From Albidovulum marisflavi (GTDB lineage Bacteria; Pseudomonadota; Alphaproteobacteria; Rhodobacterales; Rhodobacteraceae), in contig NZ_JAOWKY010000001.1 of assembly GCF_025751435.1 (NCBI RefSeq), positions 1,410,001 to 1,474,000 of the forward strand: a stretch of 64,000 nt of DNA, read 5' to 3'. This document shows positions 1 through 11,524 of the stretch, piece by piece. The translations under genes and the position numbers were made by a program. Each line of letters begins with the position of its first letter. The first letter of the stretch is position 1. The notes beneath the pieces were generated by a model. The model searched no databases, was not told the origin of the DNA, and saw only the letters and a list, made by a program, of their open reading frames with translations.

Positions 1-502
1 ATCCGCCGCCGATCCCCATGAGCACCGACAGAAATCCCACCAAGGGCGAAAGCGCCGCGCGCGCGACGCCCACGGGCATCGCGGGCCCCAGCCGCCAGCT
101 TGATCTTCCAAAGCCGAGGTAGAAGGCGACCACCAGCGCAAGCGAGCCGAATATCGCCTGCAACGCCGGCGTGCGCAGCTGAGCGACCGCCAGCACCCCC
201 GCGACGGCCCCTATCGCGATTCCCGGCGCCCAGCCCTTGAGGATCGCCCAGTCGACCGCGCCCTTGCGGTTGTGGGCGTGAACCGAGCGAAGGGAGGTCA
301 CGATGATCGTCGCAAGCGAAGTCGCGAGGCAGACCTGCATCAGATCCGGCCCCCCGTATCCCAGGGCCGCAAAGGCGTAGAAGAAGGCCGGCACCAGAAT
401 GATACCCCCGCCAACACCCAGAAGCCCCGCAATGACCCCTGCAAAACCGCCGATCGCCAGAAGCAGCGCGGCCATCGTCATCAAGTCAGCTGTTTCCGGC
501 AT
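1..502 (-). CDS. TauE/SafE (TSUP) family membrane transporter, C-terminus cut by window edge
   Basis: This is the N-terminal 167 residues of a TSUP-family permease, a family that exports or imports sulfite, sulfoacetate and other small organosulfur anions through the inner membrane. Just after the start is a hydrophobic helix with the glycine-rich motif GLLGVGGGIILVP. A second copy-like motif (VGFLSVLMGIGGG) appears about 145 residues later at the window edge, matching the internal repeat of the family. The chosen ATG has a GGAGGG Shine-Dalgarno sequence just upstream. It is transcribed leftward and faces away from nothing obvious: dusA downstream on the map is on the same strand, 55 bases away. 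The substrate cannot be told from sequence alone. Confidence 0.85.
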   Translation of the reverse strand, partial: MPETADLMTMAALLLAIGGFAGVIAGLLGVGGGIILVPAFFYAFAALGYGGPDLMQVCLATSLATIIVTSLRSVHAHNRKGAVDWAILKGWAPGIAIGAVAGVLAVAQLRTPALQAIFGSLALVVAFYLGFGRSSWRLGPAMPVGVARAALSPLVGFLSVLMGIGGG

Positions 503-557
503 CCTGCCCTCCACTTTCGTGCCCTTGGTAGCGGGTTTGCGGGAGGGGCGGAAGGGC

Positions 558-1586
558 TCAGGCAGCGACGCGGCGCACCTCGGCCAAAGCGGCGTCAAGG
601 ACGTCCAGCCCGGCCTCGCCACCATGGCCGCGTTCGGACAGCACGCGACGCCAGCCGCGCGCGCCCGGGCGTCCGTGGAACAGGCCCAGCATGTGGCGCG
701 TGATCTGGTGCAGCCGCCCGCCGTGCTGCAGGTGGTTCGCGATATAGGGCTTCATTCGTTCCACCACCTCGAACGCATCCGGTCCCGGTTCGGCGCCAAA
801 CATGACGTGGTCCGCGCGGCCTAGGATCTCCCAGGGCTCGTGATAGGCCGACCGTCCGACCATGACGCCGTCAAGCCCGCGATCAAGAAAGCCGCCAGCC
901 TGCTCAAGCGACTGAATTCCACCGTTCACGGAGATGTGCAGGTGGGGGTAGCGTTGCTTCATCTCTTCGACCAGAGGGTAGTTCAGGGGCGGGATCTCTC
1001 GGTTTTCCCTGGGGCTCAATCCCTGCAGCCACGCCTTGCGCGCGTGAATCGCGAAGCGGGTCACGCCCGCGGCGGATACGGTTTCGAGGAAGGCGGGCAG
1101 CACGTCCTCTGGAACCTGGTCGTCGACGCCGATCCGGCACTTCACCGTCACCTCGACCCGTGCCGCGTCGATCATCGCCGCCACGCAATCCGCAACCAGT
1201 CCGGGCCGCTCCATCAGCACTGCGCCGAAGCACCCCGACTGCACCCGATCCGATGGGCAGCCGACATTCAGGTTGATTTCGTCATAGCCATAGCCCTCCG
1301 CGATCCGCGTCGCCTCGGCCAGTTCACGCGGATCGGACCCTCCCAGCTGCAGCGCCACCGGATGTTCGATGGCGTCGAACCCAAGCAGCCGATCGCGGTC
1401 GCCATGGATCACCGCCGGGGAAGTGACCATTTCGGTATAGAGAAGCGCATGGCGTGACATCTGCCGGTGGAAGAACCGACAGTGTCGATCGGTCCAGTCC
1501 ATCATCGGCGCGACGGACAGGCGCGCGGCGCGACGGACCTTGTCGACAGGCTGCTCTGGCATTCCGTTTTTCGATGTCCGCGTCAT
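558..1586 (-). CDS. dusA: tRNA-dihydrouridine(20/20a) synthase DusA
   Basis: Flavin-dependent enzyme that reduces uridine to dihydrouridine in the D-loop of tRNA, in the cytoplasm. The protein (342 residues from the chosen start) opens with the Dus signature APMMDWTDRHCR, where the family has its FMN-binding barrel start. It carries NLNVGCPSDRVQ with the catalytic cysteine, then KCRIGVDD and FAIHARKAWL, which are typical of the DusA subfamily. Length agrees with DusA (about 330 residues). The open frame extends further upstream, but the added residues are arginine-rich and unlike the family. An ATG at 1586 preceded by GAAGG fits best, and an ATG at 1562 is the alternative. Confidence 0.92.
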   Translation of the reverse strand: MTRTSKNGMPEQPVDKVRRAARLSVAPMMDWTDRHCRFFHRQMSRHALLYTEMVTSPAVIHGDRDRLLGFDAIEHPVALQLGGSDPRELAEATRIAEGYGYDEINLNVGCPSDRVQSGCFGAVLMERPGLVADCVAAMIDAARVEVTVKCRIGVDDQVPEDVLPAFLETVSAAGVTRFAIHARKAWLQGLSPRENREIPPLNYPLVEEMKQRYPHLHISVNGGIQSLEQAGGFLDRGLDGVMVGRSAYHEPWEILGRADHVMFGAEPGPDAFEVVERMKPYIANHLQHGGRLHQITRHMLGLFHGRPGARGWRRVLSERGHGGEAGLDVLDAALAEVRRVAA

Positions 1587-1861
1587 TGAAGCCTTCGAAG
1601 TCGAGCGCGTTGCAGGTTGCTTGCCGACGTGGCCCATGGCCGGGCGCCGGCACCCGTCGGGGATCACGACCCGTCGAGGCGGGAACGTGATAAAGCAGTA
1701 TGGCCGGATCGTCCACAAGCTGGCCGATGCGCCGAATCGGCATCGGCAAGGCTGCGTGCCGCATCAGAATGGACGGCCCCTGTGAACCGGAGCCATCGGC
1801 CCCCGACTGCCCCGCCCATTGTCGCCTAGGCCCGTCGACCTATATTTTGAAGAGGGAGGAG

Positions 1862-3352
1862 GTGGTTGCAACGGGTCTGTCCATCGTCCGCATGCTGCTG
1901 GCGCTGGCGATCGTGTTCTTGGGCCACGTCGAAGCCGCAGGTCAGCAGGCTGAGCGCCCCGATACGCGGGGGATCGCCCTGCTCAGCGACATCGACGGTC
2001 CGATCGGTCCGGCCACGACCCGCCACGTCGAAAAGACGATCGCCGAGGCGTACTTGCGCGGGGCGTCCGTGATCATCCTGCGTCTGAACACGCCGGGCGG
2101 TCTTGCTGACTCCATGCGCGACATCATCTCTGAGATTCTCGAATCGCCGGTACCGGTGATCGGCCATGTCGCTCCTCCGGGTGCACATGCGGCCAGTGCG
2201 GGGACATACATCCTTTATGCCACGCATGTCGCAGCCATGGCGCCGGGCACGAATATCGGTGCCGCGACACCCGTGCAGATCGGCGGGCAAAGCCCTGGCG
2301 GTGGCGATCAGTTCGATCGCGGCCCCTCCGACACTTCCGATGAAGCCGGCGCGGCGAACGACACCGCGGATACCGATGAAGGCGGGGCAACGGGCGAAAG
2401 CACGCCTTGGCTTGCCCCCGACGAAGCCATGACGCGGAAGGCCACGAACGACGCCGTCGCCTTCATCCGCAGCCTGGCGGAGCTGCGCGGACGCAATGCC
2501 GACTGGGCCGAAAGTGCCGTCCGCGAGGCGGCAAGCCTTTCCTCCGCCCGTGCGCTTGACTTGGGCGTGATCGACCTTGTCGCTTCGGACACGGATGAAC
2601 TGCTTGACGCAGTCGATGGGCGGACCGTGCTGGTACGATCTTCGGATGTCGTGTTGGAAACGCGGGGTCTTGAAGTCCAGCGGATGGAGATGGATGCGAT
2701 CACCCGGCTGCTGGGCGTGCTGTCGAACCCGAACGTGTCGCTGATCCTGATGATGATCGGCATCTATGGACTGATCTTCGAATTCTGGAACCCCGGATCC
2801 ATCGGGCCCGGAGTGATCGGGGCCATCTCGCTGACACTTGGTCTTTATGCACTGAACCTTCTCCCGCTTGACTACGCCGGGCTGGCTCTGATCGGGCTTG
2901 GCGTGGCCTTCATGGTGACCGAGGCGTTCACCCCGACTTTCGGCGTCCTAGGTTTCGGAGGGCTTGCCGCCTTTGTCGTGGGATCGGCGATGCTGGTGGA
3001 TACGGACGTGCCTGCCTACCAGATATCCTGGTGGCTGATAGGGACGCTTGCGGCGATCAGCGGCGCGTTCCTGACGCTGGTCCTGGGCTACACCGTGCGG
3101 ATCTATCGGCGCAGGGCGGTACCGGCCGATGGCCGGTTGGTCGGTTCCATTGCCCAGGTCCTGGACTGGTCGGGTCGCACCGGCCACGTCTGGGCCGAGG
3201 GCGAGCGGTGGAACGCGACAGCGCAGACCGAGATCGCGCCCGGAGCGGCAGTCGAGATCCAGGCCATCGAGGGGCTTACGCTGATCGTTCGTCCCGGTGC
3301 GGCCACCCAACCCCGCGGCGGCGGCAGAAACCTGAGGGAAGGAAAGGATTAG
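1862..3352 (+). CDS. NfeD-family membrane serine protease (ClpP-class, long form)
   Basis: Membrane-bound ClpP-like protease with a C-terminal NfeD domain. These proteins pair with stomatin-like slipins, and archaeal relatives cleave the slipin partner. The order is signal/transmembrane helix (MLLALAIVFLG), ClpP-like protease domain with the nucleophile serine in AHAASAGTYI and a candidate general-base lysine in MTRKATND, about four transmembrane helices, then a small beta-barrel OB-like NfeD domain near the C-terminus. A glycine/aspartate-rich insertion (GGQSPGGGDQ onward) separates the catalytic parts. The GTG at 1862 follows a strong GAGGGAGG stretch. An ATG at 1892 is possible but lies too far from it. 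The slipin gene follows after 2 bases, so they are surely cotranscribed. Confidence 0.9.
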   Translation: MVATGLSIVRMLLALAIVFLGHVEAAGQQAERPDTRGIALLSDIDGPIGPATTRHVEKTIAEAYLRGASVIILRLNTPGGLADSMRDIISEILESPVPVIGHVAPPGAHAASAGTYILYATHVAAMAPGTNIGAATPVQIGGQSPGGGDQFDRGPSDTSDEAGAANDTADTDEGGATGESTPWLAPDEAMTRKATNDAVAFIRSLAELRGRNADWAESAVREAASLSSARALDLGVIDLVASDTDELLDAVDGRTVLVRSSDVVLETRGLEVQRMEMDAITRLLGVLSNPNVSLILMMIGIYGLIFEFWNPGSIGPGVIGAISLTLGLYALNLLPLDYAGLALIGLGVAFMVTEAFTPTFGVLGFGGLAAFVVGSAMLVDTDVPAYQISWWLIGTLAAISGAFLTLVLGYTVRIYRRRAVPADGRLVGSIAQVLDWSGRTGHVWAEGERWNATAQTEIAPGAAVEIQAIEGLTLIVRPGAATQPRGGGRNLREGKD

Positions 3353-3354
3353 CC

Positions 3355-4122
3355 ATGGAAACCACCTATTTTGACGGCCTCGCCTATCTCATCGGGATCG
3401 CGGCGGTCGTACTCCTGTTCTGGGCCGCAGTTTACATCTTTCGCGAATACGAACGCGGGGTCATGTTCACGCTTGGCCGGTTCACCCGTGTATGCGGGCC
3501 CGGCTTCGTGATCGTGATCCCGATCGTCCAGCAGGTCGTGCGAACCGACCTGCGCACCTTCGTGGAAGACGTGCCCACGCAGGACGTGATTTCGCGCGAC
3601 AACGTCTCGGTCAAGGTCAACGCGGTCATCTATTTCCGGATCGTTGATGCCGAACGCGCCATCATCAATGTCGCCGACTACCGGTCCGCCGTCAGCCAGC
3701 TTGCCCAGACGACCCTGCGTTCGGTGCTGGGCAAGCACGAGCTTGACGAAATGCTGGCCGAGCGTGACAAGCTGAACGCGGATATCCAGGAAATCCTCGA
3801 CCGACAGACCGACGCCTGGGGGATCAAGGTCGCGAATGTCGAAATCAAGCATGTCGATATCGATGACAGCATGATCCGCGCGATCGCCAAGCAGGCCGAG
3901 GCCGAGCGGCTGCGCCGTGCGCGCGTCATCAACTCCGAGGGGGAGTTTCAGGCCGCCGCGAAGCTTGTCGAAGCGGGCAAGCTTCTGGCGACGCAGCCGA
4001 ATTCGATGCAACTGCGGTATTTCAACGCGCTGAACGACATATCGAGCGAGCGAACTTCGACGGTCATCTTCCCGCTGCCGGTCGATCTGCTGCCCGCGGG
4101 GCGGAAAGGCAAAAGCTCATAG
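3355..4122 (+). CDS. Slipin: SPFH/stomatin-family membrane protein
   Basis: Stomatin/prohibitin-type protein of 255 residues, thought to organise membrane microdomains and to be the partner of the NfeD protease encoded just upstream. One transmembrane helix (AYLIGIAAVVLLFWAAVYIF) is followed by the SPFH domain with GVMFTLGRFTRVCGPG, VDIDDSMIRAIAKQAEAER and the helical region of the family. The C-terminus has the usual slipin end motif (STVIFPLPVDLL). The ATG is preceded by GGGAAGGAAAGG. The gene sits 2 bases after the NfeD stop, the standard NfeD-slipin operon. Nothing odd is seen. Confidence 0.93.
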   Translation: METTYFDGLAYLIGIAAVVLLFWAAVYIFREYERGVMFTLGRFTRVCGPGFVIVIPIVQQVVRTDLRTFVEDVPTQDVISRDNVSVKVNAVIYFRIVDAERAIINVADYRSAVSQLAQTTLRSVLGKHELDEMLAERDKLNADIQEILDRQTDAWGIKVANVEIKHVDIDDSMIRAIAKQAEAERLRRARVINSEGEFQAAAKLVEAGKLLATQPNSMQLRYFNALNDISSERTSTVIFPLPVDLLPAGRKGKSS

Positions 4123-4208
4123 CCCGACCAATGGCGCCCTGACGGGCCCGCGCTTGCTCTTGCCCCGAAATGGTCTAAGGCTTGAGGCGGGCGGATCAAG
4201 GGGCGGAA

Positions 4209-4895
4209 ATGAAGCGGTCACGGATCAACGATATCATGCGTGCGGCGGACGACATGATCCGCGGGTACGGGTTCTCCCTGCCGCCCTTCGCCTACTGGAC
4301 CCCCCAGGACTTTCAGCGACGCGCCCGAACAGCGGCCCATGTCATCGACGCGCGCTGCGGATGGGACATCACCGACTACGGCGCAGGCGATTTCGATCGG
4401 ATGGGCCTGTTCCTGTTCACGCTGCGAAACGGGCTTCTTGCCGACCTGCAGCGGGGCGGCGGCATGTGCTACGCCGAAAAGCTTCTGATTTCGCGACAGG
4501 ATCAGCTGTCACCGATGCACACCCACATCCTGAAGGCCGAGGACATCATCAACCGGGGTGGCGCCACGCTTGTCGTCGAGCTTTACGGCTCCGACGACCG
4601 GGGTGGCTTCGCCGGGGATCGCGGCGGCACGGTCTGGTGCGACGGGCTGCGCATCGACTACGCGCCGGGCCAGAAGCTGCGCCTCGCCCCCGGCGAAAGC
4701 GTGACACTGCGCCCCGGCGACTGGCACGCTTTCTGGGGCGAGGGCGGCGACGTCCTGATCGGAGAGGTCTCGACCGTCAACGACGATGAAACCGACAACA
4801 TCTTTCACGAACCGATCGGCCGCTTTTCGACCGTGGACGAGGATGAACCGCCGTTGCATCTGCTTGTCAGCGATTATGCCCGCTGGCTTGCCTAG
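4209..4895 (+). CDS. D-lyxose isomerase family cupin protein
   Basis: Cupin-fold sugar isomerase of the family that contains D-lyxose/D-mannose isomerases (EC 5.3.1.15), which interconvert aldoses and ketoses with a divalent metal. Of the 228 residues, the metal site is visible as MHTHILKAEDIINRGG (two histidines and a glutamate) and DWHAFWGEGG (third histidine). The chosen ATG follows GGGGCGG; upstream in-frame codons are not family-like. No sugar transporter or kinase gene is adjacent, so the physiological substrate is open. It follows the slipin gene after 86 bases and probably has its own promoter. The catalytic site is intact by inspection. Confidence 0.8.
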   Translation: MKRSRINDIMRAADDMIRGYGFSLPPFAYWTPQDFQRRARTAAHVIDARCGWDITDYGAGDFDRMGLFLFTLRNGLLADLQRGGGMCYAEKLLISRQDQLSPMHTHILKAEDIINRGGATLVVELYGSDDRGGFAGDRGGTVWCDGLRIDYAPGQKLRLAPGESVTLRPGDWHAFWGEGGDVLIGEVSTVNDDETDNIFHEPIGRFSTVDEDEPPLHLLVSDYARWLA

Positions 4896-4990
4896 GGGGG
4901 GGCGGTCAGGCAATGCGGCGGACACCCGCCTTGGCGCGGCCGCAAGGAACGGATAGTCTTGGGCGGCGAATTGGAAGATCAGGACCGAAC

Positions 4991-5347
4991 GTGCCTCTGA
5001 GTGAAATCGACTACGGACAGGCCCAGCCGATCGACAGCTATGGCCCCGGCTTCTTCCGCATCGCGGGGCAGGTGCTGAAGGGCGGCGTGCTGGTCACCCG
5101 AACCGGCGCGCGGCTCTGGCAGGGCTACGGGGATCCCGCGCCGCTGCTTGCGCTTTCGGACCAGGTGGACGTCATCTTCATCGGCACCGGGCGCGAGATC
5201 GCGCATCTGCCCGCGGCGTTCCGCACCCGGCTTGAGAACGCCGGCATCGGCGTCGAGATCATGGACAGCCCGGCAGCCTGCCGAACCTACAACGTGCTTC
5301 TGTCCGAAGGGCGGCGCATTGCCGCGGCTCTGCTTCCCGTCGACTGA
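4991..5347 (+). CDS. Mth938-like domain-containing protein (DUF498)
   Basis: Small cytoplasmic protein of 118 residues of the Mth938/DUF498 family (related to the mitochondrial complex I assembly factor NDUFAF3). It contains the family core: ISRIDSYGPGFFRI-like start (here PIDSYGPGFFRIAG), the strand-turn DVIFIGTGREI, and GIGVEIMDSPAACRTYNVLL near the C-terminus. A GTG start at 4991 gives a protein of family length. An upstream ATG at 4913 would add an arginine-rich tail not seen in relatives. In this lineage the gene often lies beside secretion or ccm genes, and here ccmA begins 39 bases downstream. Biochemical role unknown. Confidence 0.8.
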   Translation: MPLSEIDYGQAQPIDSYGPGFFRIAGQVLKGGVLVTRTGARLWQGYGDPAPLLALSDQVDVIFIGTGREIAHLPAAFRTRLENAGIGVEIMDSPAACRTYNVLLSEGRRIAAALLPVD

Positions 5348-5386
5348 AACTTTGCGCTTGGCCACGAACTTCGATAACCGGGCATC

Positions 5387-6010
5387 ATGGACCTGACCGT
5401 CACCGACCTTTCGATCGCGCGCGGCGGCATTCCCGTGCTTGGGCATGTCTCACTGACCTTGCGCTCGGGGTGCGCGTTGGTGCTGCGCGGGCCGAACGGG
5501 ATCGGCAAGACGACGCTGTTGCGCACCATCGCGGGATTGCAGCCGCCGCTGTCCGGCACCATCGGTCTGCCGTCCGAGGACGTCGCCTATGCCGGTCACG
5601 CCGACGGGATCAAATCCACCTTGAGCGTGACCGAAAACCTGCGCTTCTGGGCGCGCATCTTCGGAACAGGCGATATCGCCCCGGCGCTTGCCGCCATGGA
5701 CCTGGCAGCATTGGCCGAACGACCGGCTCACAGCCTGTCCGCTGGGCAGAAGCGCCGTCTTGGCCTTGCGCGGCTGCTCGTAACCGGGCGCCGGTTCTGG
5801 CTGCTGGACGAACCTACCGTGTCGCTTGACGCAGCCTCGGTCGCACTTTTCGCGCGGGCCGTGCGCACGCACCTGTCCAACGGGGGCGCGACGCTCATGG
5901 CGACCCACATCGATCTCGGGATCGCCGAGGCGGAAGTTCTGGACCTTACCCCGTTCCGCGCCGCCCCGTCCGCCGCCGCGCCCGGCGGGTTCGACGAGGC
6001 CTTCGCATGA
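5387..6010 (+). CDS. ccmA: Heme exporter ATP-binding protein CcmA (HelA)
   Basis: ATPase subunit of the CcmABCD ABC complex that releases heme-loaded CcmE during cytochrome c maturation, on the cytoplasmic face of the inner membrane. All ABC motifs are present in 207 residues: Walker [10 protein letters not shown], signature LSAGQKRR, Walker B FWLLDEPT and a switch histidine in MATHIDLG. It is the first gene of a ccmA-B-C-D-G run, the same order as helABCDX in Rhodobacter capsulatus. No obvious Shine-Dalgarno sequence precedes the ATG. ccmE, ccmF, ccmH and ccmI are not in this block. Confidence 0.95.
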   Translation: MDLTVTDLSIARGGIPVLGHVSLTLRSGCALVLRGPNGIGKTTLLRTIAGLQPPLSGTIGLPSEDVAYAGHADGIKSTLSVTENLRFWARIFGTGDIAPALAAMDLAALAERPAHSLSAGQKRRLGLARLLVTGRRFWLLDEPTVSLDAASVALFARAVRTHLSNGGATLMATHIDLGIAEAEVLDLTPFRAAPSAAAPGGFDEAFA

Positions 6011-6015
6011 GCTTC

Positions 6016-6066
6016 TTCTTTTCCCAAATATCCTGGGGGTCCGGGGGCAACGCCCCCGGCGCGCGG
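6016..6066. repeat. REP-like palindromic element between ccmA and ccmB
   Basis: A short T/A-rich stretch (TTTTCCCAAATATCC) is followed by GGGGGTCC and then a GC hairpin, CCGGGGGC and GCCCCCGG around a 3-base loop. I recall very similar sequences dispersed between genes in many Rhodobacteraceae genomes. Here it sits inside the ccm operon, and no second copy is seen in the window. The hairpin has no T-run after it on the + strand, so it is more likely an RNA-stabilising or REP-type element than a terminator. Confidence 0.55.
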
Positions 6067-6086
6067 GCCAGGAAGAGGGGCCTGGC

Positions 6087-6743
6087 ATGACGGCGCTTCT
6101 GCTTCGCGACCTGACGCTTGCCCTGCGCGCGGGCGGGGGCTTCGGGCTCAGCCTCGCGTTCTTTCTGATCGTCACTGTTCTGGTGCCTTTCGGCGTGGGG
6201 CCCGAAGGCGGTGTGTTGGGCAGGATCGCCCCGGGCATCCTGTGGGTCGGCGCACTTCTGGCCTGCCTGCTGTCGCTCGACCGCATCTTCGCGCTGGATT
6301 ACGAGGACGGCACGCTGGACCTCATGGCCACAGCCCCGATCCCGCTGGAAACCGTCACGGCCACCAAGGCGCTTGCGCACTGGCTGACGACGGGCCTGCC
6401 GCTGACGCTGGCGGCGCCGGCGCTTGGGGTGCTGCTGAACCTGCCCACGGCGGGCTTTTCCTGGCTGACGCTGTCGCTTGCCGTCGGAACGCCGGCGCTT
6501 TCGATGATCGGCGCGTTCGGGGCCGCGCTGACCGTCGGCCTCAAGCGCGGGGGTCTTCTGCTTTCGCTTCTTGTTCTGCCGCTCTACATTCCCACCCTGA
6601 TCTTTGGCGCCGACTGCGTCCGGCGCGGGGTCGAGGGGCTGCCGACCACGACACCGCTTCTGATGCTGCTTGGCATCACGCTCGGCTCGGTCGCGATCCT
6701 GCCATTTGCCGCCGCTGCGGCAATCCGCGTCAATCTGAGATAG
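6087..6743 (+). CDS. ccmB: Heme exporter membrane protein CcmB (HelB)
   Basis: Integral membrane subunit of the CcmABCD complex, which works with CcmA and CcmC to load and release heme-CcmE in cytochrome c maturation. The 218 residues form about six hydrophobic helices. The family region LDRIFALDYEDGTLDLM is clear and is the CcmA-contacting loop. The length matches CcmB (about 220). The ATG lies 76 bases after the ccmA stop, the gap being filled by the REP-like element, and an AGGAAGAGGGG purine stretch precedes it. The hydrophobic C-terminal helix ends in a short basic tail (IRVNLR). Confidence 0.94.
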   Translation: MTALLLRDLTLALRAGGGFGLSLAFFLIVTVLVPFGVGPEGGVLGRIAPGILWVGALLACLLSLDRIFALDYEDGTLDLMATAPIPLETVTATKALAHWLTTGLPLTLAAPALGVLLNLPTAGFSWLTLSLAVGTPALSMIGAFGAALTVGLKRGGLLLSLLVLPLYIPTLIFGADCVRRGVEGLPTTTPLLMLLGITLGSVAILPFAAAAAIRVNLR

Positions 6744-6798
6744 TCGCGGTCATGCTATGCCTATTGTGACAGCGCACCGGAGCAATTAGTCAGACGCC

Positions 6799-7527
6799 AT
6801 GTCGATCTGGGAATACGCGAACCCGAAGAAATTCATGCAGACCTCGGCCTGGGCCCTGCCCTGGGTGACGGGGCTTGCCGTCCTGACACTGATCACCGGC
6901 CTGGTCTGGGGCTTCTTCTTCACGCCCGACGACTTCCGCATGGGGTCGACTGTCAAGATCATCTACATCCACGTCCCGGCTGCGATCATGGCCACCGGCA
7001 CCTGGTTCATGATGCTCGCCGCCTCGCTGATCTGGCTGATCCGCCGGCATCATGTTTCCGTTCTTGCCGCCAAGGCCGCGGCGCCCGTGGGCACGACCAT
7101 GACTCTGATCGGGCTTTTCACCGGCGCGATCTGGGGCCAGCCGATGTGGGGGACCTGGTGGGCCTGGGATCCCCGGCTGACGGCTTTCCTGATCCTGTTC
7201 CTGTTCTACCTGGGATACATGGCCCTGTGGGAAGCGATCGAGGATCCCGACACCGCAGCCGACCTGACCTCGGTCCTCTGTCTTGTGGGGTCGGTCTTCG
7301 CGATCATATCGCGCTATGCCGTGCTGTTCTGGAACCAAGGGCTTCACCAGGGCTCGTCGCTTTCGATGGATGCGGAAGAGCACGTTTCGGACGTCTACGC
7401 CTGGCCGCTCTGGGTTGCGATCGTCGGCTTCGGCCTGCTGTTCGTATCACTTGTGCTGATCCGCACCCGGACCGAAATCCGCTCGCGCCGTCTGCGCGCG
7501 CTTGAGGCGCGGGAAAGGATGGCGTGA
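6799..7527 (+). CDS. ccmC: Heme exporter protein CcmC (HelC), WWD heme-handling protein
   Basis: Six-helix inner-membrane protein of 242 residues that attaches heme to CcmE, part of the heme-handling protein superfamily. The tryptophan-rich periplasmic WWD motif is intact (PMWGTWWAWDPRLT). Conserved histidines are in IYIHVPAA, ahead of the WWD domain, and ahead of the last helices in SSLSMDAEEHVS. It starts 55 bases after ccmB. Its TGA stop overlaps the ATG of ccmD by one base, showing translational coupling. Confidence 0.95.
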   Translation: MSIWEYANPKKFMQTSAWALPWVTGLAVLTLITGLVWGFFFTPDDFRMGSTVKIIYIHVPAAIMATGTWFMMLAASLIWLIRRHHVSVLAAKAAAPVGTTMTLIGLFTGAIWGQPMWGTWWAWDPRLTAFLILFLFYLGYMALWEAIEDPDTAADLTSVLCLVGSVFAIISRYAVLFWNQGLHQGSSLSMDAEEHVSDVYAWPLWVAIVGFGLLFVSLVLIRTRTEIRSRRLRALEARERMA

Positions 7528-7682
7528 TGGTGGAACTTGGAAAATACGCCGGGACGGTGCTTGCGGCTTACGGTATTACCATCCTTCTGGTCCTGGGATT
7601 GGTGGCAATCTCCTTGCGCAGGGGCGCAAGGGTCAAGCGGGCGCTTGAGGCGCAGGAAAGACGGATGGCGAAAAATGGCTAG
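7527..7682 (+). CDS. ccmD: Heme exporter protein CcmD (HelD), small membrane subunit
   Basis: A 51-residue single-pass membrane protein that is needed to release holo-CcmE from CcmABC. The sequence has the typical CcmD layout: short periplasmic N-terminus (MVELGKYAG), a transmembrane helix (YGITILLVLGLVAISL), then a positively charged cytoplasmic tail (RRGARVKRALEAQERR). Its ATG overlaps the ccmC stop by one base, and its end overlaps the start of ccmG by 8 bases. It was found by reading the gap between ccmC and ccmG, since the frame is very short. Confidence 0.9.
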   Translation: MVELGKYAGTVLAAYGITILLVLGLVAISLRRGARVKRALEAQERRMAKNG

Positions 7683-8238
7683 AATCTCACCCCTCGTGAT
7701 CCTGCCACCAGTGATCTTCGCAGCGCTCGCTGCGACCTTCTACTGGGGGATGGGGCGGGACAACCCGAATGAAATCCCGTCCACCTTCATCGGACAGCCC
7801 GCGCCCGAACTGGGCGGATCGCAGCTGCCGGGGTTCGCCTTTTCCACCGACGCCGATTTGCGGACGGGCGAAGTGACGCTGGTGAACTTCTGGGCGACCT
7901 GGTGTCCGCCCTGCCGCGCCGAACACCCCAAGCTGAAAGACCTGGCGGCGAACGGCGTGCGCATCATCGGCGTCAACATCCGCGATGACGATGCAAAGGC
8001 GACCGACTACCTGAACGAAGAGGGCAACCCCTTCATCGGGGTGGTGTCCGATCCGACCGGCCGCCGTTCGATCGACTGGGGCGTGACCGCGCCGCCGGAA
8101 ACCTTCATTGTCGACGGCGACGGCACGGTGCTGTTCAAGTTCATCGGACCGCTGGTTGGCGCCGACTTCCAGCAGCGGTTCCTGCCTGAACTGGAAAAGG
8201 CGCTTGGCAATTCCAGGCAGACCGCACTGGACGGCTGA
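7675..8238 (+). CDS. ccmG: CcmG/DsbE (HelX) thioredoxin-like thiol:disulfide interchange protein
   Basis: Membrane-anchored periplasmic thioredoxin-fold protein of 187 residues that keeps apocytochrome c CXXCH cysteines reduced for heme ligation. An N-terminal anchor (PLVILPPVIFAALAATFYWG) is followed by the thioredoxin domain with the active site WATWCPPCRAEHPKL. A second CcmG feature, the cis-proline loop, is seen in GVTAPPETFIVD. The ATG at 7675 overlaps ccmD by 8 bases. An in-frame upstream extension would lie entirely inside ccmD and is not used. It is the last gene of the operon; the next gene is on the other strand. Confidence 0.95.
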   Translation: MARISPLVILPPVIFAALAATFYWGMGRDNPNEIPSTFIGQPAPELGGSQLPGFAFSTDADLRTGEVTLVNFWATWCPPCRAEHPKLKDLAANGVRIIGVNIRDDDAKATDYLNEEGNPFIGVVSDPTGRRSIDWGVTAPPETFIVDGDGTVLFKFIGPLVGADFQQRFLPELEKALGNSRQTALDG

Positions 8239-8267
8239 TCAAACGGGTTCGCCGCTGCCCTGACCTG

Positions 8268-8570
8268 TCACGTTATCAGCTGGTTCAGATTGTAGTGGTG
8301 CAGGGCGCGGTCGCGGATCAACCCGGCCTCGTCCGGGTGGATGTGGGGCAGCTGCCAGTTGTCGCCCGCGAAAGCCTTGATCGATTCGACGTCGCTCCAG
8401 ACCATCACCATGCAGAACTCGTTTGGCGTTTCTGGCCGGGGCAGACCCGGCGTGACCGAGATGATGCCCGGTTGGCTCTTGACCAGGGGAAGCGCGGTAT
8501 TGAGGAAGAAGTCTTCGAACTCGGCCTCCTTGCCGTCTTCGACCGTGACGCGGAAGATACGGATGATCAT
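8268..8570 (-). CDS. Antibiotic biosynthesis monooxygenase (ABM)-domain protein
   Basis: Small dimeric alpha+beta barrel protein of 100 residues, similar to the ABM/YgiN group. It starts with the typical strand [19 protein letters not shown] and ends in a histidine-bearing region ([12 protein letters not shown]). Members include quinol monooxygenases and many proteins of unknown function, and I cannot assign a substrate. AAGGAG precedes the ATG at proper spacing. An in-frame upstream extension would run through the acnA terminator and is not real. The gene is convergent with ccmG, 29 bases apart, and lies downstream of acnA on the same strand beyond its terminator. Confidence 0.72.
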   Translation of the reverse strand: MIIRIFRVTVEDGKEAEFEDFFLNTALPLVKSQPGIISVTPGLPRPETPNEFCMVMVWSDVESIKAFAGDNWQLPHIHPDEAGLIRDRALHHYNLNQLIT

Positions 8571-8634
8571 GTCTCTGCTCCTTTCAGGGGGGCAGGATAG
8601 CACAGACTGACCGGCCGGACCTTGCGCGCCAAAG

Positions 8635-8665
8635 CAAAAAAGCCCCGCCGAAGCGGGGCTTTCCC
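8635..8665 (-). terminator. Intrinsic terminator of acnA
   Basis: A perfect GC hairpin (AAAGCCCCGC, 3-base loop, GCGGGGCTTT) followed on the minus strand by a run of T. It begins 16 bases after the acnA stop and separates acnA from the ABM-domain gene. Confidence 0.88.
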
Positions 8666-8680
8666 ATCTTTGGGCCTGGC

Positions 8681-11431
<2,751 letters not shown>

Positions 11432-11524
11432 TTCGGACTCCCTTCTGCGGTCAGGGTGAGACTTCCAAGGCTAATGCCGCAACGGAAGTCGCGGATCAAG
11501 AGGGCAAGGCGTTTTTTGTATACC

